A stretch of 64,000 bases of DNA from Azophilus sp965220425. Its GTDB lineage: Bacteria > Pseudomonadota > Gammaproteobacteria > Pseudomonadales > Azotimanducaceae. How positions within the stretch are numbered: position 1 is the stretch's first letter; the number at the start of each line of letters is the position of its first letter. The notes under the pieces are model-generated. The model had not been told where the DNA came from and made no database searches. It saw only the letters and a list, made by a program, of their open reading frames with translations. The stretch covers positions 4,402,001 to 4,466,000 of the forward strand of contig OZ244830.1 in the NCBI GenBank assembly GCA_965220425.1, given 5' to 3'. The position numbers and the translations under genes are program-made. Positions 41,789 to 51,017 of this stretch are shown one piece after another.

Positions 41789-41998
41789 TCGCGGCCGGAC
41801 CGCGCCGCATGTTGCGCCAAGCCGCCTGTTGAATTGCCGAATGCCGATTGTTTTTTCCCGGTTGCTTCCATACTTTCGGGCGTAGCTCCGGTTACCGACC
41901 GCGCTGGCCGTTGGCTGGGAGACCGATGCGGCCCCGGTTGGCCCGGCATCCCCGCATTCGCGCTTGAGTTATGTAACGCGAACTGGTTATGTGACCGC

Positions 41999-42625
41999 AT
42001 GACCGACAACATCATGGCCCGCCGCTTTCGCGGTTTCCTGCCCGTTGCCGTCGATATCGAAACCAGCGGCTTCGATGCCCGGCGCCATGGCATTCTCGAG
42101 ATCGCCGCCGTCACCTTCGGCTTCTACGACCGTGAACTGGTTATCGAGCAACGGCGCCGCTGGGCGGTTCAGCCATTTGCCGCCGCGGCCATCGACCAGG
42201 CGTCGCTCATGGTGACCGGTATCGACCTCGACGACCGCGAGCGGGGAGCGATAAGCGAGAAAAACGCCCTGACCGAGCTGTTCAAACTGGTGCGCAAGGA
42301 CGTCAAGCGGCACGGTTGCCAGCGAGCCATACTGGTCGCCCACAATGCCGCGTTCGACGCCGGCTTTCTACGCAAGGCCGTCGAGCGGACCAAGGTCAAA
42401 CGCGATCCGTTCCACCCGTTCAGCACCCTCGACACCGCCTCGCTCGCGGCCGTTTCCTACGGTCACACCGTATTGAGCGAAACCTGTTCGCGGGCCGGCA
42501 TTCCATACGAAAAAGAAAAGGCGCACAACGCTCTCTACGACGCCGAACGGTGCGCGTTGCTGTTCTGCAACGTCGTCAACACCTGGAACACGTTGATGCC
42601 GAACCTGGTCCAATCCCCCGGCTGA
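41999..42625 (+). CDS. rnt: Ribonuclease T
   Basis: A 208-residue DEDDh exonuclease that trims the CCA end and other 3' tails of stable RNAs. ATG 41999 (MTDNIMARRFRGFLPVAVDI) is chosen. Catalytic residues are in VAVDIETSGFDARRHGILEI, VAHNAAFDAGFL and KEKAHNALYDAERCALLF, the latter giving His and Asp. Length and sequence fit gammaproteobacterial RNase T. It is a core gene lying between two accessory modules (hipBA and the AbiE region). Confidence 0.93.
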   Translation: MTDNIMARRFRGFLPVAVDIETSGFDARRHGILEIAAVTFGFYDRELVIEQRRRWAVQPFAAAAIDQASLMVTGIDLDDRERGAISEKNALTELFKLVRKDVKRHGCQRAILVAHNAAFDAGFLRKAVERTKVKRDPFHPFSTLDTASLAAVSYGHTVLSETCSRAGIPYEKEKAHNALYDAERCALLFCNVVNTWNTLMPNLVQSPG

Positions 42626-42888
42626 GCCGCCACGGCGGCAAGCCACCCCGCTGTCGCCGAGTAACCACCCGCCAAGCGTCTGCTCGCCGCCGCCCTGCTA
42701 CGCAAACCAAGAACGAGCGGTCCTCCCACTCATATTCGCACTCGTCGCTGTCTGAGCAGCCCGCCACATCGGCGTTGCCCATTCCCACCGTTCGCCGCCC
42801 GGAGGTCGGGTCCGGCGGAATTCGGGCGGAGCATGTGCGGCCCGAGCGAGGCCGCCGCGCCCCGGAAGCCGGCGATTGGGGGAACTTC

Positions 42889-43128
42889 ATGATTACCAAC
42901 ATCACCGAAAAGCACCGCTGCGCCTTCCAGGCGCTCACGAGCGGCGACTACGGCAACTTCGCGCTCTTTTCCGTCTTGGTCGACGGCGAACCGGGCGCCG
43001 CCATCGTGGCGGTCAACGAGAGCCCGCCCACCGGGGAGGGCGGCGAGCCCGAGTTCGAGATCCGCCCCCTTTTCGTCAGCCTGACGCCGGGCATGACGGT
43101 CACCGACCACGACGGCCGCGCCGCATGA
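42889..43128 (+). CDS. Small conserved protein of mobile contexts
   Basis: A 79-residue acidic protein. ATG 42889 follows GGGGGAAC. Its sequence, with NITEKHRCAFQALTSGDYGN, GEPGAAIVAVNESPP and RPLFVSLTPGMTVTDHDG, resembles short hypothetical proteins that are frequent on plasmids and integrative elements of proteobacteria. No function is known for them. It marks the start of the defence-gene stretch and supports an integrated mobile origin. Confidence 0.6.
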   Translation: MITNITEKHRCAFQALTSGDYGNFALFSVLVDGEPGAAIVAVNESPPTGEGGEPEFEIRPLFVSLTPGMTVTDHDGRAA

Positions 43129-43446
43129 GCAGCGCTACGCCGTCCCACTCATCGCAGATGGACGCAAGGATCAGGTCGAGGAAATACTGCAGTTCGTTTC
43201 GAAATTGGTGCCCGAGTCGGCCGTCAACCCTTCGTCGTCTCCGAACACGCTGCCGCCACAATTGGATCCGGAAGGAGGTTCCGGGTAAGCGGTACGACCC
43301 TTCCCCAGCGACCGGCGCGACGGCCCGACGAACGCAATGCATCTCCCCGTATCCGCCCGTGCGAAGCGGGCGTCGTCTTCTCTCCGGCGTTGAATCACGT
43401 TAGTCTTGACACTAGATTTCTGACAAATCGATTTGGAGACAAGACC
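43129..43446 (+). other. Gap before the AbiE genes
   Basis: No complete gene. A frame without a start (43124-43288) reads RYAVPLIADGRKDQVEEILQ and has coding-like third positions, so it may be the remnant of a gene that once followed the 79-residue protein. At 43406-43411 a TTGACA hexamer could be the -35 box for the AbiE operon, with GGAGAC serving as ribosome binding site at 43435-43440; a matching -10 is weak. Confidence 0.35.
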
Positions 43447-44043
43447 ATGCGCGGTCTTTCCCACCGCATTATGGAGCACGCCGGGGCCCTGCCGGAGGCG
43501 GCTCCGCTGTGTCCGGCCGCCCTGCTGCACCTCGGCAACCGGGCGGCGGTCGATCAGGCGTTGTCGCGCCTCGCGCGCTCGGGCCACCTCCTGCGGATCT
43601 GCCAGGGTGTCTATATGCGTCCGGTCGAGACCCGTTTCGGCGTTCGGGCGCCCCGGGTCGCCAAGGCGATCGCCGCGCTCTCGCAGATGTGGGGCGAAAC
43701 GATCGTGCCGTGCGGCGGCGCCGCAGCCAATTGCCTGCGCCTCACCACGCAGAATCCGGTCCGCGCGGTCTACCTCACCTCCGGTCCCAACCGACGGTTG
43801 CACTTTGGCTCGTCCATCGTGGAACTGCGTCACGCTCCGCGCTGGCAGTTGGCGGCGCCGCACCGAAAGGCGGGTGACGTCATCCGCGCCCTCGCATGGC
43901 TCGGCCCCGAAGAGGTCGAAGATGGCCTCGAAGCGGTTCTAGAGACGCTCTCCGAGGAGGATCGGGAAGAGCTTGCGGCCGCGCGGGCCATCATGCCGAT
44001 CTGGATGGCCGAGCCGGTTAGCGCCCGCCTTGCGCATGGCTGA
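43447..44043 (+). CDS. AbiEi-type antitoxin (DUF6088)
   Basis: A 198-residue protein with an N-terminal winged-helix region (ALLHLGNRAAVDQALSRLAR and SGHLLRICQGVYMRP) and a C-terminal domain with ETIVPCGGAAANCLRLTTQN and VYLTSGPNRRLHFG. This is the DUF6088/AbiEi plan: a DNA-binding antitoxin of the AbiE phage-defence toxin-antitoxin systems. It overlaps the next gene by 8 bases. AbiEi represses the operon. The gene looks intact, unlike its toxin partner. Confidence 0.8.
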   Translation: MRGLSHRIMEHAGALPEAAPLCPAALLHLGNRAAVDQALSRLARSGHLLRICQGVYMRPVETRFGVRAPRVAKAIAALSQMWGETIVPCGGAAANCLRLTTQNPVRAVYLTSGPNRRLHFGSSIVELRHAPRWQLAAPHRKAGDVIRALAWLGPEEVEDGLEAVLETLSEEDREELAAARAIMPIWMAEPVSARLAHG

Positions 44044-45057
44044 GACGCGATACCAGGGCCTCTCGCCCGAAGACAGACGCGATGCTCTTGAGGTGGCGGA
44101 GCGGAAAAGCAGCCACAAGGCGCATCTTCTGGAGAAGGATGTCTGGGTCGTCGCGGCGCTCGGCGTCCTCTTCGGGCCCCGTTCGCCGAACACCTGACCT
44201 TCAAGGGCGGCACGTCCCTGTCCAAGGTGTGGCGGGCGATCCGCCGATTCTCCGAAGACGTCGACATCACCTACGATATCCGGGCATTTGCGCCGGATCT
44301 GGTTTCCGGCGCCGGCGACGAAGCGCTTCCACCCACGCGCAGCCAGGAGAAGCGCTGGACGCGAGCCATCCGCGCCCGCCTCGCACAATGGGTCCGTGAC
44401 GAGGCCTGCCCCATCGTTGAAGAAGGTCTCTCCGACGCCGGATTCCTGGCGAGGTGCAGAGTGGAAGCGGAGCGTCTCTACGTCGCCTACGAACCGTTGT
44501 TCGAGACGAGCGGTTTTGTCGCCCCGGAAGTCATAGTCGAGTTCGGCGCCCGATCGACGGGCAAACCTCACACAAACCGGCCCGTTGTATGCGATGCGGC
44601 CGCATGTCTTCCCGGTCTCACGTTTCCCGAAGCACATCCCACCGTCCTGCTGGCGGAGCGGACCTTCTGGGAAAAAGCGACTGCGATTCACGTCTTCTGC
44701 CGCCAGGAGCGCCGGCGCGGCGAGCGTCGGTCGAGGCACTGGCATGATCTTGCGCGCCTCGACGAGGCCGGGATCGCGGCAAGGGCGCTCGCCGACCGTG
44801 CACTCGCCCTGTCGGTTGCCCGCCACAAGGCGATGTTCTTCACCGAGAACGACGCCCGCGGCATACGGATTGACTATCAAGCGGCAGTCTCGGGACACCT
44901 TCAGCTCGTTCCCGAAGGCGCCGGGTTCGCCGTCCTCTCCGACGATTACACGAGAATGCTGGCGGACGGCATGCTGTTCGACGACAACGAGTCGTTCGAC
45001 AGGTTGATGGAACGATGCGCTCTGCTCGAAGTTCGAGCTAACGAGACTAAGGTATGA
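44036..45057 (+). pseudogene. AbiEii-type nucleotidyltransferase toxin, frameshifted
   Basis: The first 54 codons from ATG 44036 read MAETRYQGLSPEDRRDALEV and LEKDVWVVAALGVLFG, then stop. The neighbouring frame carries on from about 44179 with PFAEHLTFKGGTSLSKVWR, FSEDVDITYD, the GG(T)S and DxD nucleotidyltransferase motifs, and HPTVLLAERTFWEKATAIHV, to a stop at 45057. One base is missing in the run GGGCCCC at 44174-44180. Rejoined, the protein has about 340 residues, a normal AbiEii. No canonical slippery heptamer is evident, so this is a pseudogene or a sequencing error, not programmed frameshifting. Confidence 0.75.
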
Positions 45058-45111
45058 CGGCGCGCTCGGCGGCTGGTGCTGAAAGGATTTGAGGACGATC
45101 GGGACAGGCCA

Positions 45112-45363
45112 ATGATGATCGGCTACGCGCGCGTCTCCACCGAGGACCAGAAGCTCGACCTGCAGCAGCAGGCGCTGCGCGCGGCGGGGTGCGAGCGCAT
45201 CTTCGAGGACACGGCGGGCGGTGTGCGGCTGAGCGCCCCGCCCTGCGCGAGGCGCTGGCCCAGCTCAGGGCGGGCGACACGCTGGTGGTGTGGCGGTTCG
45301 ACCGGCTGGGCCGGTCGCTCAAGGAGCTCATCCAGACGGTGGTCAACTACGAGGCCGCACACT
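45112..45363 (+). pseudogene. Serine resolvase, frameshifted and truncated
   Basis: MIGYARVSTEDQKLDLQQQA, with the catalytic Ser of RVS, and AGCERIFEDTAGG form the start of a resolvase/invertase catalytic domain. After a one-base slip near 45238 the next frame continues with ALREALAQLRAGDTLVVWRF, DRLGRSLKELIQTVVN. Homology then ends, and the DNA-binding domain is missing. Remains of a recombinase next to the restriction and AbiE genes suggest that the block arrived on a mobile element. Confidence 0.75.
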
Positions 45364-45710
45364 CGCTCAGCACCAGCCGGCTCGCGACGGTCGGAGATGA
45401 AGAGCCGACCAAGGCGAGGCGGAGCCCGGAGCCGCATATCCTGAATGCGGTGACGTTCTGCGGCATCCGGTACGCCCACCTCGTGGTCATCGAGTCCGCG
45501 ATGTACCTCTACGACGCCCTCCTCGACAACAAGTCCGTTACCCGCCCGAAAGGCGACATCTACAGCCTGAAGCTTGGCGTCGCGTGCGACCCTGACCAGA
45601 GCGAATCCGAAACGCCGAAACGGGCGAGGTTTCGGGGAACGACGATGGCCGCCTTTCACAACGCGCGAACGGTGATCCGCCATGAGATCAGGCCGGTCGG
45701 GAAGGGGTAG
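45364..45710 (+). CDS. Unknown coding segment joined to the resolvase remnant
   Basis: The frame of the resolvase tail continues for about 115 codons to TAG 45708-45710, reading for example HILNAVTFCGIRYAHLVVIE and MYLYDALLDNKSVTRPKGDI. Third codon positions are almost all G or C, as in real genes of this genome, so the segment is probably coding sequence of another gene fused by deletion. I recognise no family. It has no start codon of its own that is clearly supported. Confidence 0.35.
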
Positions 45711-46005
45711 AGACGGGTTGGAGCGGCAAGCCGCCGGCGCAGATGGCTGCTCCTCGCGGTTCGGACACGCACGGGCCGGGGCACGGCCGTGGGCGAAAGC
45801 CCGACGCGTCAGGACGCGTGAGCGGGTTGACGCGTGTTGCGGGGACGTGCGGAGTCGAGGATACTGTATGTATAACCAGATAGGCCATAGGAACCGGCGG
45901 TTGAATCAAGGGCAGCAGAAGGAGTCGATCAAGGCGGTCATGCGGAGAAGTGGAAGGGATCGTGATGGCGGAAAGCGCACTGCGCGTGGCTGAGGACGGG
46001 GTGAC

Positions 46006-47841
46006 GTGACGCGGGAGCGCACCGGTTCGAGGATGGCAAAAGCAGCCAGGAACGCAGGGAACGAACGGCCTGCGACGGTAAGCGAAGCACGCGCGACGGC
46101 GTCGGCGTGCATCTGCGCGGGGCGCGCGATGGCATTGTCGGTCGCCGAGGAGGCGAGACTCGGTCTGGGGCGTGCCGTCGCGTTCGCGGCTGTGCGGGCG
46201 TATTGGCGGAAGGCACGCTGCAGATGGGCCGGACGCCGACGCCTCAGGCGCGTACCGGAGGAGATCGAGCTCGCCGACCTGCCGGCCGACGGCCGGCGGC
46301 TGGCAACGGATTTCGGTACGGCTGTGGCGAAGCTGGATGCCCTGGAGGCCGGTTACACGATCGGACTCCTCTACACGGCGATGATGCCCGACCGGGTGCG
46401 CGCGGCGCTGGGCGCCTACTACACGCCGCCAGCCTTGTGCGAGAAGCTCTTGGACATGGCCGAGGAAGCCGGCGTCAACTGGTCGACGGCGCGCGTTCTC
46501 GACCCGGCGTGCGGGGGTGGGGCCTTCCTGGCGCCCGTAGCGTTGCGCATGGCCGACGGCGTGGCGGACGACTTGGACGCGAAGGCGACCGTAGAGAACA
46601 TCGAACGTCGGCTCGCAGGATTCGAGCTGGATCCGTTCGCGGCGTGGGCGTCGCAGGTGTTTCTCGACGTGGTTTTGGCCGATCGCTTCGGGACCGCTGG
46701 CGGTCGAATCGGCTCCGTGGTCAAGGTGTGCGACAGCCTCGAAGAGGAGACGATGGGCGACGGCTTCGACGTCGTGGTCGGCAATCCGCCCTACGGTCGC
46801 GTCAAGCTGTCGCCGCACCTTCGGGAGAAATTCACGCGCAGCCTGTTCGGTCACGCGAACCTGTACGGGGTGTTTACGGACTTGGCCCTGCGGCTGGCGC
46901 GCGAAGGCGGGGTCATTGCCTACGTGACGCCGACGAGCTTTCTCTCGGGCGAGTATTTCAAGGCGTTGCGCGGCCTGATCGGCCGGGAAGCCCCGCCGGC
47001 GAGCATCGCTTTCGTCGGGAGGCGCAAGGGGGTGTTCGCCGACGTCCTTCAGGAGACGCTGTTGGCCGCCTACAAGCGCGGTGGCAAACCAGCAGCAGGA
47101 AACGTACAAGTAATCTCACCCGGGACGGACGGCTCGATGGAGACCGCCGCCGGTGGTTCGTTCAGGCTGCCGGCAACGCCCGAGGACCCGTGGCTCATGC
47201 CCCGGAGCGGGGCGCAGGGCGACCTCCTCGAACGGGTGGGTGGGCTGCCGCATCGGCTTGCCGACTGGGGCTACACCGTGAGTACGGGGCCCCTGGTCTG
47301 GAACCGACACAAGACGGGGCTTAGGGCCGGACCCGGCGACCGAATCTATCCGCTGGTGTGGGCCGAATCGGTGCGCCCCGAAGGGCGTTTCGAGTTCCGG
47401 GCGGAAAAGCGTAACCACAAGCCCTACTTCGAGCCGGGGGAGGACGAGCAATGGGTTGTGACCGACTTTCCCTGCGTGCTGGTGCAGCGGACAACCGCCA
47501 AGGAGCAGTGCCGGCGGCTGATCGCGGCGGAATTGCCGGGATGGTTCCTCGATAGGCACCGGGCGGTGGTGGTGGAGAACCACCTGAACATGGTCAAGGC
47601 GAGCAACGGGGAACCGAATGTGGCGCCTGAGGTGCTGGCCGCCGTGTTGAACAGCGACGTGGCGGACCAGGTGTTCCGCTGCATTAACGGGAGCGTGGCC
47701 GTGTCCGCCTACGAGATGGCGGCGCTGCCGCTGCCATCGCCGGAGGACATGGAGGAACTCGAAGCGCTGGTCGACCAGGGCGCAAGGCGCGATACCCTGG
47801 AAGGTGCGGTGGCCCGCGCTTACGGCTGCCGGGGGTCGTAA
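46006..47841 (+). CDS. N6-adenine DNA methyltransferase of a type II system
   Basis: A protein of up to 611 residues. GTG 46006 has GAGG 8 bases upstream; ATG 46129 (ALSVAEEARLGLGR) is a credible shorter start. Motif I is VLDPACGGGAFLAPVALRM and motif IV is VVGNPPYGRVKLS, the NPPY of N6-adenine enzymes. ALGAYYTPPALCEKLLDMAE precedes motif I. The C-terminal half should hold the target-recognition region. The stop is followed immediately by the restriction gene, so the two form a type II restriction-modification operon of the BsuBI/PstI sort. Confidence 0.88.
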   Translation: MTRERTGSRMAKAARNAGNERPATVSEARATASACICAGRAMALSVAEEARLGLGRAVAFAAVRAYWRKARCRWAGRRRLRRVPEEIELADLPADGRRLATDFGTAVAKLDALEAGYTIGLLYTAMMPDRVRAALGAYYTPPALCEKLLDMAEEAGVNWSTARVLDPACGGGAFLAPVALRMADGVADDLDAKATVENIERRLAGFELDPFAAWASQVFLDVVLADRFGTAGGRIGSVVKVCDSLEEETMGDGFDVVVGNPPYGRVKLSPHLREKFTRSLFGHANLYGVFTDLALRLAREGGVIAYVTPTSFLSGEYFKALRGLIGREAPPASIAFVGRRKGVFADVLQETLLAAYKRGGKPAAGNVQVISPGTDGSMETAAGGSFRLPATPEDPWLMPRSGAQGDLLERVGGLPHRLADWGYTVSTGPLVWNRHKTGLRAGPGDRIYPLVWAESVRPEGRFEFRAEKRNHKPYFEPGEDEQWVVTDFPCVLVQRTTAKEQCRRLIAAELPGWFLDRHRAVVVENHLNMVKASNGEPNVAPEVLAAVLNSDVADQVFRCINGSVAVSAYEMAALPLPSPEDMEELEALVDQGARRDTLEGAVARAYGCRGS

Positions 47842-48924
47842 ATGGCGCTTCCTCCGATGCTGCCGGTCGAGCAGGTTCACGAGCGTCTGGTCGCGATCTT
47901 CCCGGAGGGGACGCCGAACAGGAACTACGTCATCCGCGAGATGGCCGCCAAGACTGTGTTCGTGATGCTCTACGTGGGAGCCGTGGACGGTGCCGGCCGC
48001 TGGACTCGACCGGATCAGGTGACGCGGATGACGGACGCCCAGGCCGCCCTGGTCGACGAGGCAGCCCGGGAGGCGTGGTTGATCGAGTCGTTGCGGCCGG
48101 GTACCGGCAATATCGAGGGGCGCTGGTATCAGGCGAACACGCGCGAACCGATCCGGGACGAGACGTTGCGCGACGGCTTGGTCCGCATGGGGGCGGTGGC
48201 GGAGCGCGTCGGGCTTGCCACGACCTCGCCGGAGCCGCGCTACGCGTTGGCCGCAGGATTCTCTGCGTTGTTCGATCCGAAGCTTGTGGGCGCCGCACTC
48301 GAGTCGGTCGGCGAGGCGTGGCGTACCGCGAACCTGTCGAGTGCGGCGCTGGCCCGGGTTGAGATCCTGCGCCACGGCGCGGTCGCGCGAGAAGGAACGG
48401 TCCTCGTGACTTTTCCCGGTGGCGAGGCTCGCCAGATGGACCCCGGACCCAGCTCGGTGATCTCAAAGGCGGTCGTCGAAGAGTTCGCTCCGCGGTTTCT
48501 GGAGAAGCCAGCGGTGATCTGGCTGAGCGAGAGCCGGAACAAAGTGGTCAAGCAGGACGACGACCTGGCCAAGGCGATCGGCCTGACGATCGAGCCCGAC
48601 CGGAACCTGCCCGACCTCATTCTGGCGGACCTCGGACCTGAGCAGCCGCTGCTCGTGTTCGTCGAGGTCGTCGCCAGCGCCGGACCGATCAGCGAGTCAC
48701 GGCGGAGCGCGTTGATGGCGATCGCCGCCGACGGCGGATTCGGGGAGTCGCAGGTGGCGTTCGTGACCGCGTATTCGGACCGTGACGACTCAGCGTTCAA
48801 GCGCTCGGTGAGCGAGCTCGCCTGGCGTTCCTTTGCCTGGTTCACCTCAGAGCCGGAAGACGTCTTGGCTCTGCATCGAGGCGGGGAGGCTGGGCAACAG
48901 CGGCTGTCGGCGCTGATGGGGTGA
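47842..48924 (+). CDS. BsuBI/PstI-type restriction endonuclease
   Basis: A 360-residue protein starting with ATG one base after the methyltransferase stop. The C-terminal half has the BsuBI/PstI family blocks: VIWLSESRNKVVKQDD, NLPDLILADLGPEQPLLVFV, EVVASAGPISESRRSALMAI and AFVTAYSDRDDSAFKRSVSE. PD..(E)V resembles a PD-(D/E)xK-like metal site. PstI and BsuBI recognise CTGCAG; specificity here is not established. The N-terminal half (LPVEQVHERLVAIFPEGTPN) probably binds DNA. The gene appears intact. Confidence 0.88.
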   Translation: MALPPMLPVEQVHERLVAIFPEGTPNRNYVIREMAAKTVFVMLYVGAVDGAGRWTRPDQVTRMTDAQAALVDEAAREAWLIESLRPGTGNIEGRWYQANTREPIRDETLRDGLVRMGAVAERVGLATTSPEPRYALAAGFSALFDPKLVGAALESVGEAWRTANLSSAALARVEILRHGAVAREGTVLVTFPGGEARQMDPGPSSVISKAVVEEFAPRFLEKPAVIWLSESRNKVVKQDDDLAKAIGLTIEPDRNLPDLILADLGPEQPLLVFVEVVASAGPISESRRSALMAIAADGGFGESQVAFVTAYSDRDDSAFKRSVSELAWRSFAWFTSEPEDVLALHRGGEAGQQRLSALMG

Positions 48925-48927
48925 GGA

Positions 48928-49310
48928 TTGATTAGGGGGATCAAACCGAAGCGGCTCACGCCACAGATGCGGCTTGGGCAGGAAGGTGTCGCCATGATCG
49001 AGCGAACCTGCCTGAAGATGCACTGCACGTGGAATCCGACCGGGGCGGTCGATGTCGGGATCGACGGCTTCATCGAAATGTTCGACCGCCGAACGGGGAA
49101 CGCGCTGGGCAAGCACCTCGCCGTGCAGAGCAAGGCCGTGTCCGCCCTCGCCAACGACACGGGCGAGACGTTCGACTTCTCCTGCGATCCCCGGGACATC
49201 GCGTATTCGACGATCCCGAGCACGAGTCGACGAGTACGGTGCGTTTCCACAAGATGCGCGATCGGTTCAGCGAGGCGTCATACGGCGATGTTCAGCTGGC
49301 TGTTGCCGGT
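48928..49310 (+). pseudogene. Truncated DUF4365 protein
   Basis: TTG 48928 starts four bases after the restriction gene. GIKPKRLTPQMRLGQEGVAM, WNPTGAVDVGIDGFIEMFD and HLAVQSKAVSAL are the DUF4365 start, a PD-(D/E)xK-like domain often found in defence genes. After CDPRDIAYS near 49207 the frame is lost, and the downstream frame shows only STVRFHKMRDRFSEASYGDV. About 40 residues of the middle seem deleted, and the rest of the gene is absent. The gene lies at the end of the defence block. Confidence 0.6.
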
Positions 49311-49360
49311 GGTTCCCGGGACGAGCGCGCGTTGGCTCGCCCTGTCGGTTCATATAGGCG

Positions 49361-49693
49361 TCAGGCCGCCGACGCTTCCTTGACCAGCGATTGCAGTTCC
49401 CCCATCTCGAACATCTCGGTAACGATGTCGCAGCCGCCGACCAGTTCGCCGCCGATGTAGAGCTGCGGAAAGGTCGGCCAGTTGGCGTAGCGCGGCAGGA
49501 TGGCCCGAATGTCCGGATTGGTGAGCACATCCACGTAGGCGAACCGCTCGCCGCAGGCGATCAGGCATTGCACCGTCTGTGCCGAGAAGCCGCACTGGGG
49601 CGCCTGGGGCGAACCCTTCATGTAGAGGATGATGGGATTGCCCTCGATCTGGCCCTTGATCGATTCAAGGACCGGGCCGCTCGTTTCCGCCAT
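49361..49693 (-). CDS. grxD: Monothiol glutaredoxin
   Basis: A 110-residue CGFS-type glutaredoxin. The active site is in YMKGSPQAPQCGFSAQTVQ, and PTFPQLYIGGELVGGCDIV forms the glutathione-binding part. Such proteins carry 2Fe-2S clusters to targets and regulators. ATG 49693 is chosen. It is the first core gene after the accessory block. Upstream is a dispersed repeat element at 49709-49786. Length and motifs are standard for Grx4/GrxD. Confidence 0.95.
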   Translation of the reverse strand: MAETSGPVLESIKGQIEGNPIILYMKGSPQAPQCGFSAQTVQCLIACGERFAYVDVLTNPDIRAILPRYANWPTFPQLYIGGELVGGCDIVTEMFEMGELQSLVKEASAA

Positions 49694-49708
49694 GGTCCAC
49701 ACCTCTTG

Positions 49709-49786
49709 TTCGCGGATTAGCTTGTCAAATGTCAGGTTCGTACCCGGCCACCGCCCTGGCGCCGGGCCGGGGCATCGCTCCGTTCG
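49709..49786 (+). repeat. Dispersed structured repeat upstream of grxD
   Basis: TTCGCGGATTAGCTTGTC followed about 34 bases later by GCCGGGCCGGGG, CATCG, CTCCGTTCG. These correspond to the two blocks at 31692-31771, the last 26 bases matching at 20 positions. It lies in the region between the divergent grxD and patB-like genes and might affect their expression. Confidence 0.5.
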
Positions 49787-49862
49787 CTTTACCCCGGGGT
49801 CTGGAACAGCGAGCATTGTACTCCATGTGAAAATCGGCGGGATAGGCGACTTGGCCATAAGC

Positions 49863-51017
49863 ATGTCTGGAAGATCGATCTTCGAGAAGGAAGTGGACCG
49901 CCGGGGCACCAACGCCATCAAGTGGGACAGGTACCTCGGGCGCGATGTCCTGCCCTTCTGGGTGGCCGACATGGAATTCGAAACGCCGGATTTCATCCTG
50001 GACGCCCTGCGCGCGCGGATCGACCACGGCATCATGGGTTACACGCGAACGCCGGCAACGCTGGTCGCCGCGTTCCAGGCCTGGCTCGGGCGCAACTACG
50101 GCTGGACGGTCCCCGAAGAGTGGCTGGTGTGGATACCCGGCGTGGTACCCGGCCTCAACCTGAGCGCCATGGCCGTGGGAACCCGCGGCGATTCCCTGCT
50201 GATACCCACGCCGGTCTACTACCCGTTCCTGTCGGTTCCGGCCAATGCCGAGCGAACGTCCGTGGAAGTGCCCACGAGCAGGTCCCACGGAACATGGGCA
50301 ATGGATTTCGATGCCATGGATGCCGCGGTGCGACCGGACACGCGCCTGGTCATGATCTGCAACCCACAGAACCCGACCGGCCGCTGCTACACCCGGGCTG
50401 AACTGCTGGAACTCGCACGGTTCGCCGAACGCCACGATCTCGTCATCTGCTCCGATGAGATCCACTGTGCCCTGCTGCTCGATCCGCAAGCGCGGCACAT
50501 TCCCGTGGCCAGCCTGGGAAGCGACATCGCCGCGAGAACCATAAGCCTGTTCGCGGCCACGAAAACCTACAACATGCCCGGCCTGTCCTGCGCGGTCGCC
50601 GTGATACCCGATGCCGGCCTCCGCGCCCGCTTCAGCGCCGCGCGGCGCGACCTGGTGCCCCTGATCGGACCCCTGGCTTTCGCGGCATCGGAAGCCGCAT
50701 TCAACGACCGGAGCGGCTGGCTGGCGGCATTGCTGGACTACCTGCGGGAAAATCATCGCCGCCTGCTCGACGCGGCAGGCGGGCGCATGACCCCCGTGGA
50801 AGGGACATACCTGGCCTGGATCGACGTTCGCGACCTCGGCCTCGACAACCCCGGGAAACACTTCGAGCATTTCGGGCTGGGGTTATCGGACGGCGCCGCT
50901 TTCGGTGGCCCCGGATTCGTCCGCTTCAACTTCGCCTGCTCCCGGGCACTGCTGCAACGCGGCCTCGACCGCTACCGGCGGGCCGTGGAAGCGGCGGGCG
51001 CCTGCACCGGACAATGA
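49863..51017 (+). CDS. PatB/MalY-type cystathionine beta-lyase
   Basis: A 384-residue fold type I PLP enzyme. ATG 49863 is chosen (MSGRSIFEKEVDRRGTNAIK). The segment VLPFWVADMEFETPDFI is the PatB/MalY hallmark, NPQNPTGRCYTRAEL, VICSDEIHCALLLD and LFAATKTYNMPGLSCAVAVI give the PLP site, the Lys of ATKTYN being the Schiff-base residue. These enzymes cleave C-S bonds of cystathionine or cysteine conjugates. Its stop lies within the first of two 111-base tandem repeats. Confidence 0.9.
   Translation: MSGRSIFEKEVDRRGTNAIKWDRYLGRDVLPFWVADMEFETPDFILDALRARIDHGIMGYTRTPATLVAAFQAWLGRNYGWTVPEEWLVWIPGVVPGLNLSAMAVGTRGDSLLIPTPVYYPFLSVPANAERTSVEVPTSRSHGTWAMDFDAMDAAVRPDTRLVMICNPQNPTGRCYTRAELLELARFAERHDLVICSDEIHCALLLDPQARHIPVASLGSDIAARTISLFAATKTYNMPGLSCAVAVIPDAGLRARFSAARRDLVPLIGPLAFAASEAAFNDRSGWLAALLDYLRENHRRLLDAAGGRMTPVEGTYLAWIDVRDLGLDNPGKHFEHFGLGLSDGAAFGGPGFVRFNFACSRALLQRGLDRYRRAVEAAGACTGQ

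Noticed and set aside
42640..42880. Continuation of a reading frame between rnt and the small mobile-context gene
   Set aside because: Arg/Ser/Pro-rich translation, no start, no motif; taken as noncoding.
44170..44185. Programmed -1 frameshifting in the AbiEii gene
   Set aside because: The site CGGGCCCC is not a canonical slippery heptamer in the reading frame, and no downstream pseudoknot was seen; mutation or sequencing error is simpler.
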